Source: Candidatus Aminicenantota bacterium (GTDB taxonomy: Bacteria > Acidobacteriota > Aminicenantia > Aminicenantales > Aminicenantaceae). From it: a DNA stretch of 17,848 bases. The DNA is taken from NCBI GenBank assembly GCA_030615975.1, contig JAUWYH010000007.1:1-17848 (forward strand), given 5' to 3'. The position numbers and the translations under genes were made by a program. Below, piece by piece: positions 13,381 to 17,848 of this stretch (position 1 is the stretch's first letter; the number at the start of each line of letters is the position of its first letter). The notes under the pieces are model-generated. The model ran no database searches, was not told the origin of the DNA, and saw nothing but the letters and a program-made list of their open reading frames with translations.

Positions 13381-15231
13381 ATGAAATTTAAACAAAAAAT
13401 TGCGAATATCGCTACAACCCAAAAAGCCAAATTCATATCCCTTTTAATCTTATTAATCATCTTTTTTCTTGGCGGTAATAACCTATCTCTCGAAGCAGAG
13501 GAAACTCCGAGAGAAAAAGCAGAGAGCTGTATGGATTTTTTGAATTATGAGGAAGCTGTTCATTATTATACTCAGGCTATTGAAGACAATCCCGATCAAA
13601 AAGATCTCAGAGTAAGCCAGGGATATGCTTATTTCCGGTTAGGAAAATATGAAGATGCAGTAAAAGTATTAAAGGAGGAACTGGCTCTTTTTCCTGATAA
13701 TTTGAATGCATTCATTTTGTTAAGTTATGTTTATTTCAATAAGGAGAAACTTAAAGAAGCTGAAAATATATGCCAGGAATTTAGCACCATTCTTAAAAAA
13801 GCTGTAAGAGAAGAAGCAAAGAAAAAGGGACTAGACTTTTCACGGCAAGAAGACAGAAAAGAATTCGAGTCGAACTATGAGTACTTCGTTGATAAAGTTC
13901 GTAATAATAATCCAAACTTCAGCCTGCCCTACTTTATTCTCGGATTTTATCACAAAAAAAGCAGAAATTTTGAGAAAGCAGCAGAAAATTTTAACCTGGC
14001 TATTCAAAGAGGCTACAACCCTGTTGAATGCACAGTCCAATTGATAGATATAGAGCTTATAAGAGAAGAATGGCAAGAGGCACTGACAAAATCACAAAAC
14101 ACGATACAGACAGAGGGATCTAAATCCAAATTTTATTTTTTAATGGGATATGCCTATTATCATCTTGGAGAAATAGAAAAGGCCCTTTACTGTTTTGAGA
14201 ACGCGTTCAAGCTTAAACCACATATTGTCGAAACCACAAAAAACTTAGCCAAGATTTATTACAACCAGGAAGAATTTAAAAAGGCTACTAACTTGCTAAA
14301 AAAAATTTTAAGCCTCGTCCCCTATGACTATGAAGCCAAGTTTTTGTTAGAGCGAGCTTCGAGAGAAAAATCAGTACAAAGGAAAGAGAATAAACCAAAA
14401 TTAACAAAAGATATAGTGAATAAGGTAAATTTAGAATACAAATATGTTTTCCACACTGATATCAATAGGGTCATAAATATCATGAATGAATCTGCTCTTA
14501 CTCTTGTAAGGTCTGGACAATTGAGTAAGGCCACAAAGTTGATTCGGAACTTTATAGAGATCAACGATCTCTCTCCTGATCTGAATTACAACCTTGCTCA
14601 CTTCTATAATATGCAAAATGATTTAGGAAAAGCTTTAAAATATGCCTGGAGAGCCACAGAACTTAGGAAAAACCTCAGGGATGCCTTCGACTTAGTCGGA
14701 AACATATTTTTTAAAATTCAAGATTACCAAAGCTCCCTTCAAGCATATAGAAAAGTCATCAATATTGATCCCAGAGATGCCATGGGGTATTACAATTTAG
14801 GTTGTGTTTATTATGCTATGGAAGATTTTGATGAAGCTGAAAAGCGCTGGAAGGATGCTATTCGATTTGAAAAAGGAATAAAAAAAATAAAGGAAAAAGA
14901 CAAAATTTCAGATGATGAACTTGATATATCTTTAATTGTTTTCAAGCCAGCAGTTTCATTAAAAGCTCATAAATCCTTGGCAAGATTTTATCTTAATCAA
15001 AATCTAATGGAGAAAGCTCTTGAGCATTTCAAAAAGACCATTGAACTTGCACCGGCCGATCCTGAACCATATTACGAACTCGGAAAAATCTATCAAGTCA
15101 AAAAAGATATAAATAATGCCATTTATTATTTCGAAAAATATCTATATCTGGGCAGAAAAAAAGAAATAGAAGTAAAAGAATTATTAAAAACGTTAAAAGA
15201 AAAAAAAGAAGATGGCCACTCCAAATTCTAA
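13381..15231 (+). CDS. Membrane-anchored tetratricopeptide-repeat protein
   Basis: The 616-residue protein has a basic N-terminus and a single hydrophobic segment at about residues 18-31 (FISLLILLIIFFLGG), acting as anchor or signal. An array of TPR helices follows. Recognisable repeats start near 45-70, 74-107, 108-130 and 185-215. Others lie in the middle around HLGEIEKALYCFENAFKLKP. A C-terminal run ends with PADPEPYYELGKIYQ and INNAIYYFEKYLYLG. A charged, repeat-poor stretch (about residues 320-350) separates two TPR blocks. TPR solenoids are protein-protein scaffolds, here probably on the periplasmic face. There is no enzyme domain. It has its own promoter, sits between the hydroxylase operon and the convergent maturation cluster, and could serve either or neither. 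The start is the first ATG after the promoter. Confidence 0.85.
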   Translation: MKFKQKIANIATTQKAKFISLLILLIIFFLGGNNLSLEAEETPREKAESCMDFLNYEEAVHYYTQAIEDNPDQKDLRVSQGYAYFRLGKYEDAVKVLKEELALFPDNLNAFILLSYVYFNKEKLKEAENICQEFSTILKKAVREEAKKKGLDFSRQEDRKEFESNYEYFVDKVRNNNPNFSLPYFILGFYHKKSRNFEKAAENFNLAIQRGYNPVECTVQLIDIELIREEWQEALTKSQNTIQTEGSKSKFYFLMGYAYYHLGEIEKALYCFENAFKLKPHIVETTKNLAKIYYNQEEFKKATNLLKKILSLVPYDYEAKFLLERASREKSVQRKENKPKLTKDIVNKVNLEYKYVFHTDINRVINIMNESALTLVRSGQLSKATKLIRNFIEINDLSPDLNYNLAHFYNMQNDLGKALKYAWRATELRKNLRDAFDLVGNIFFKIQDYQSSLQAYRKVINIDPRDAMGYYNLGCVYYAMEDFDEAEKRWKDAIRFEKGIKKIKEKDKISDDELDISLIVFKPAVSLKAHKSLARFYLNQNLMEKALEHFKKTIELAPADPEPYYELGKIYQVKKDINNAIYYFEKYLYLGRKKEIEVKELLKTLKEKKEDGHSKF

Positions 15232-15269
15232 TATGATCAGACCCGGATTTCAGATCTTAGCCTTTTTTA

Positions 15270-15863
15270 TTAAATTCGGTCCTTATTCTTTAACTCTTTT
15301 CTGTAATCATCTGGATCATCAATGTCGTGGAGAATAGAGGGAGCTTCCACCTTCACCTCGACGGTGTCCTCAGGATGATTATAGACGAGTTCCCGAAGCC
15401 CGATATCTGGATTGAGATTTTTAACATCCTTTCGATATTTGATGTCGATCAGAACAGGGTGGCCTCGATTCTTCTTATAGACCGGAATGACAATTCCTTT
15501 TCTTGTTCTCTTGTAAACATCGATAACTTTATTGATGACAACAGTAGAAATACCAGGCTGATCACCAAGACATACTAAAGCAGCTTTAGCATTTTCAGGC
15601 AAATTTTTAAATCCCCATTGGACAGAAGAAAGCATTCCCTTTTGATAACCAGGATTCGTGGTGATTTCCAAGGAAAGGTTCTCAATTTTCTTTCTAATTT
15701 TCTCTGTGTCTGAACCCAAAACAACCAAAATCTTATCTGCTTTTGAGCTAAGGACATTGTTTATGACTGTTCCGAGTATGGTCGTTTCTCCAAAAGGGAG
15801 CATGAGTTTCGGTTTTCCCATCCTTTTAGATTCTCCTGCGGCTAATATCATGGCGTAAATCAT
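15270..15863 (-). CDS. MocA/MobA-like molybdenum cofactor nucleotidyltransferase
   Basis: This roughly 197-residue NTP-transferase-3 family protein attaches a nucleotide (CMP in MocA, GMP in MobA) to molybdopterin. The N-terminus shows the nucleotide-binding signature AMILAAGESKRMGKPKLMLP. The metal-binding region is LGDQPGIS, and a GHPVLI segment follows. Next to XdhC, and opposite a molybdenum hydroxylase whose family normally uses the cytosine-dinucleotide cofactor, MocA activity is the better guess. Two consecutive ATGs exist. The second, at 15863, is preferred because GGAG lies 5 bases before it rather than 2, and it shares its A with the XdhC stop as TGATG. This makes the pair translationally coupled. 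Confidence 0.85.
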   Translation of the reverse strand: MIYAMILAAGESKRMGKPKLMLPFGETTILGTVINNVLSSKADKILVVLGSDTEKIRKKIENLSLEITTNPGYQKGMLSSVQWGFKNLPENAKAALVCLGDQPGISTVVINKVIDVYKRTRKGIVIPVYKKNRGHPVLIDIKYRKDVKNLNPDIGLRELVYNHPEDTVEVKVEAPSILHDIDDPDDYRKELKNKDRI

Positions 15864-16957
15864 CATTTCTCCTTCATCTTGGCCTGCTTATCTTGAATTT
15901 GGCTTCGGACAAGAACGAGTTGGGCAGCGATGCTGACAGCGATCTCCTCAACTGTTTTTGAACCAATATCAACGCCAATCGGAGCATATACGCGATCAAA
16001 CTGGTGGGAGGTGGCCCAGCCCTCCTCAAGGAATTTCTGGCGCATAAGCTTGGTTTTCCTAGCACTACCAATCATACCGATATAAGCAGCCTCAGAAGCT
16101 ATGCTTTCTCGGAGAGCATCGCTATCATGGCGATGCCCACGTGTTACTATCACCAAGAAGGTATCAGAAGATAGAGGAAAGTGCTTTATGGCTTTTCCGA
16201 TTTCATCGACGATTAATTTATCTGCATCAGGAATATTCTCTTTATTGGCAAATTCAGGCCTGTCGTCGATGACATTAACCTCAAAATTCAAGAGATTTCC
16301 CAAATGAGCCAGAGCGCGGCCTATATGACCAGCTCCAGCAATAACCAATTGAGGCAAGGGAAAAACAGGCTCTAAAAAAAGGTAACTTTCCTTTTCTTTT
16401 ACCACTCCCCTTCTTTTCTCTATTTTTAACAAAACAGGCTTTCTATCGGAGAAAGTCTGTGTGATCTCCTTTTGGAATAAGGAAAGAGGCTTTCCTAAAT
16501 CGATGAGGTAGTTCTCTTTTCTCTCTATCCAGTATCGAGAAAAGGAGACTTTTCCTTCAGGAAATTCCCTGATAAGTGTGGCCAAAAGACCGGGTTGTCG
16601 CTGGCTGAATGATTGATGGAGGTTTCGGAACGTATTTTCGTGTTCTTCCAGTGAGGCATCGATAATGATCTTCACTTTGCCTCCACAGATAGCACCTTCC
16701 TCCAAAGATATGTCAGCACTGAGGCTAAATTCATAAAGAAGAGAACTCATTTTCTTTAAGGCGTGAAGTGCCTTTTTCTGGGCATCGGCTTCCAACAGAC
16801 CTCCTCCCAGAGTCCCTCCAAGGAGTCCTTCAGAAGAAAAAATGGCTGATGCTCCTGGCACCTGGGGAGTTGAACCCTTTGTCTCTATGATTGTGGCCAA
16901 AACGACATGTTTTTTCTTTTCCAGCATATTGGAAAGATGATCATAGATATTTTTCAT
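15863..16957 (-). CDS. XdhC/CoxI/PaoD-family molybdenum hydroxylase maturation factor
   Basis: XdhC-type chaperones bind molybdenum cofactor, promote its sulfuration and insert it into their hydroxylase. The first domain shows ATIIETKGSTPQVPGA, then LLGGTLGGGLLEADA and GAICGGK, with a conserved-looking Cys (Cys91 with this start). The usual Cys of the GGGC(V/I)E motif is Leu here. The second domain is a Rossmann fold with VIAGAGHIGRALAHL and then VTRGHRHDSDAL, YIGMIGS and PIGVDIGSKTVEEIA. ATG 16957 gives 364 residues and the family-typical start MKNIYDHL, one base after the previous stop. An in-frame ATG at 16972 would add 5 residues and overlap the NTPase. No hydroxylase gene lies on this strand; the likely client is encoded at 9249-13112. 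Confidence 0.9.
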   Translation of the reverse strand: MKNIYDHLSNMLEKKKHVVLATIIETKGSTPQVPGASAIFSSEGLLGGTLGGGLLEADAQKKALHALKKMSSLLYEFSLSADISLEEGAICGGKVKIIIDASLEEHENTFRNLHQSFSQRQPGLLATLIREFPEGKVSFSRYWIERKENYLIDLGKPLSLFQKEITQTFSDRKPVLLKIEKRRGVVKEKESYLFLEPVFPLPQLVIAGAGHIGRALAHLGNLLNFEVNVIDDRPEFANKENIPDADKLIVDEIGKAIKHFPLSSDTFLVIVTRGHRHDSDALRESIASEAAYIGMIGSARKTKLMRQKFLEEGWATSHQFDRVYAPIGVDIGSKTVEEIAVSIAAQLVLVRSQIQDKQAKMKEK

Positions 16958-16958
16958 T

Positions 16959-17516
16959 TTATTTATTCTCATATACTTTACTGCTTTTTTGAATGCTTTT
17001 CATATTTCTTTTTATTTCTTCTATTATCTGTGAAAATATTCCCTTCTTTTTAACACCAAATATTTTCACCTCCTTCTCCTTTACTATCTCAACGAAGTCT
17101 TTAAGGATGTTTCTTCTTACAACAAGAAGACATGCTTTTTGAGGCGAAAAAATAACTTGCTTCAGGGCCGGCCATAACCCTTTTCCTGTCAGTTCCTGCG
17201 GCCCAACTTCATCCACCACAAGAATATCAGCTTCGTTGCTTCGGAGAATTATATTTTTTGCATGAGCTAAACTTTGAGGAATAAAAAAAAATGAGCCGAT
17301 TTTCTCCCATCCCTTCTCTCCTTTCTTGCGGATGAAAGGAATTGATCTTTCTTCACTCAAATCAAATAAATCGTATCCAATTCTTTCCTGGTTTTTCAAG
17401 ACAGCATCACTCAAAAAGCCATCTATTTTGAGGTTCTGCCTTTTCAGTTCATTCACCACTTTTTTCAAGAAAGTGGTCTTTCCCGAATAGATGGAGCCAG
17501 TCAATATGAAAATCAT
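16959..17516 (-). CDS. P-loop nucleoside-triphosphatase (THEP1-like) in the maturation cluster
   Basis: The 185-residue protein begins with a P-loop, MIFILTGSIYSGKTTFLKK (Walker A, GSIYSGKT). It has a Walker-B-like strand, ILVVDEVGPQEL, and later a LLVVRR strand, the layout of THEP1/DUF2478-type small NTPases. Its physiological role is not known to me with certainty. Related NTPases occur beside molybdenum cofactor or molybdate genes, so a cofactor-maturation role is a reasonable inference here. ATG 17516 is chosen because it gives the P-loop its normal position. The frame stays open upstream to 17654, but that stretch is unlike the family and overlaps the gene before. No ribosome site is obvious, so coupling to the upstream gene 31 bases away is likely. 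Its stop is one base from the XdhC start. Confidence 0.78.
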   Translation of the reverse strand: MIFILTGSIYSGKTTFLKKVVNELKRQNLKIDGFLSDAVLKNQERIGYDLFDLSEERSIPFIRKKGEKGWEKIGSFFFIPQSLAHAKNIILRSNEADILVVDEVGPQELTGKGLWPALKQVIFSPQKACLLVVRRNILKDFVEIVKEKEVKIFGVKKKGIFSQIIEEIKRNMKSIQKSSKVYENK

Positions 17517-17547
17517 GAATAAAAGATAAAAAATAAAATGAACGAAG

Positions 17548-17848
17548 TCAAAATTTATGAAGAATGGCGAAAACTCGCGCTGGCGCTCCTGTCCCCTCTT
17601 TAATAAGCATCGGGATGACATAGAGCATTGCCCCAGAAGAAGGAAGCTTATCAAGATTGGCGATATTTTCTAAAGCCAGTTTATCGGCAGCAAAGAGAAT
17701 CTGGTGAACTTTAAAATCTTTTGATTTTCCGTAATCTATGCTCGGAGTATCGAGGGCTACTCCGGTGATATTTCTCTCTTTTGTCAGATATTCAACTGAC
17801 TCAGGTGAGAAGCCAGGGAAACTCAGCTCCGGAAGAGCTTCCTCGCCT
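17548..17848 (-). CDS. Cyclase/kynurenine-formamidase-family protein, 3'-terminal part (continues beyond window)
   Basis: Only the last 99 residues are inside the window; the gene enters from the right edge with no start here. Reading the minus strand from 17847 gives a continuous frame with PGFSPESVEYL, ITGVALDTPSIDYGKS, KLALENIANLDKLP and GAPARVFAILHKF before a TGA at 17548-17550. These match the C-terminal half of the metal-dependent cyclase family (kynurenine formamidase, arylformamidase-like), which hydrolyses formyl-amides or cyclic amides. The zinc-binding HxGTHxD motif would lie outside the window. It is the first visible gene of the minus-strand cluster, 31 bases before the NTPase, so it probably belongs to that operon. 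Its substrate might be related to that of the molybdenum hydroxylase, but that is speculation. Confidence 0.8.
   Translation of the reverse strand, partial: GEEALPELSFPGFSPESVEYLTKERNITGVALDTPSIDYGKSKDFKVHQILFAADKLALENIANLDKLPSSGAMLYVIPMLIKEGTGAPARVFAILHKF

Noticed and set aside
15232..15269. Bidirectional terminator between the convergent TPR and MocA-like genes
   Set aside because: Complementary stretches (GACCGAATTT and AAATCCGGGTC) pair only with a bulge, a mismatch and a 21-base loop; not convincing as a terminator.
17517..17654. N-terminal extension of the P-loop NTPase from 17654
   Set aside because: It overlaps the coding 3' end of the cyclase-family gene, is unlike the family, and would displace the P-loop from its usual place near the start.

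Overview
The window reads as a chromosomal piece of a Gram-negative bacterium. A TonB-dependent outer-membrane receptor, a Tat-exported molybdenum hydroxylase and an ECF sigma/anti-sigma pair all imply an envelope with a periplasm. Base composition is moderately AT-rich, most genes have clear GGAG-type ribosome binding sites, and several intergenic spaces hold good sigma-70-type promoters. No rRNA, tRNA or marker gene is present, so the phylum cannot be fixed. An uncultured anaerobic lineage such as Aminicenantes/Acidobacteriota-like or deltaproteobacterial groups would fit, but this is a weak inference. No CRISPR array and no intact mobile element is seen.

Layout. (1) 1-226 is non-coding, with a perfect 14-bp inverted repeat. 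(2) 227-4273, minus strand, is an acyl-CoA metabolism block: a small LapA-like membrane protein, a thiolase-like protein lacking the usual nucleophilic Cys, a canonical acetyl-CoA acyltransferase and a 3-hydroxybutyryl-CoA dehydrogenase. A consensus promoter overlapped by a palindrome lies before the canonical thiolase. (3) 4493-6418, plus strand, is a TonB-dependent receptor. (4) 6463-8338, minus strand, is a tight four-gene set: zinc-ribbon/PspC-like protein, ECF sigma factor, zinc-finger anti-sigma factor and a second zinc-ribbon/PspC protein, with candidate ECF-type promoters. (5) 8543-13112, plus strand, is an operon of an unrecognised polytopic membrane protein followed by a three-subunit molybdenum hydroxylase (2Fe-2S subunit with Tat signal, molybdopterin subunit, FAD subunit with an extra Cys cluster), resembling the periplasmic PaoABC type. 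(6) 13381-15231, plus strand, is a membrane-anchored TPR protein with its own strong promoter. (7) 15270-17848, minus strand, is a maturation-type cluster: a cyclase/formamidase-family gene running off the edge, a P-loop NTPase, an XdhC-family chaperone and a MocA-like nucleotidyltransferase.

How they fit together. The molybdenum hydroxylase of region 5 needs a modified (usually cytosine-dinucleotide and sulfurated) molybdenum cofactor. Region 7 supplies the expected nucleotidyltransferase and XdhC chaperone on the opposite strand, so regions 5 and 7 probably form one functional unit around the TPR gene. Region 2 would carry out the oxidation and thiolysis steps of short-chain acyl-CoA breakdown, or the reverse. 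Region 4 is a self-contained envelope-stress-type regulatory module. The substrate of the hydroxylase and the cargo of the receptor cannot be read from the sequence.
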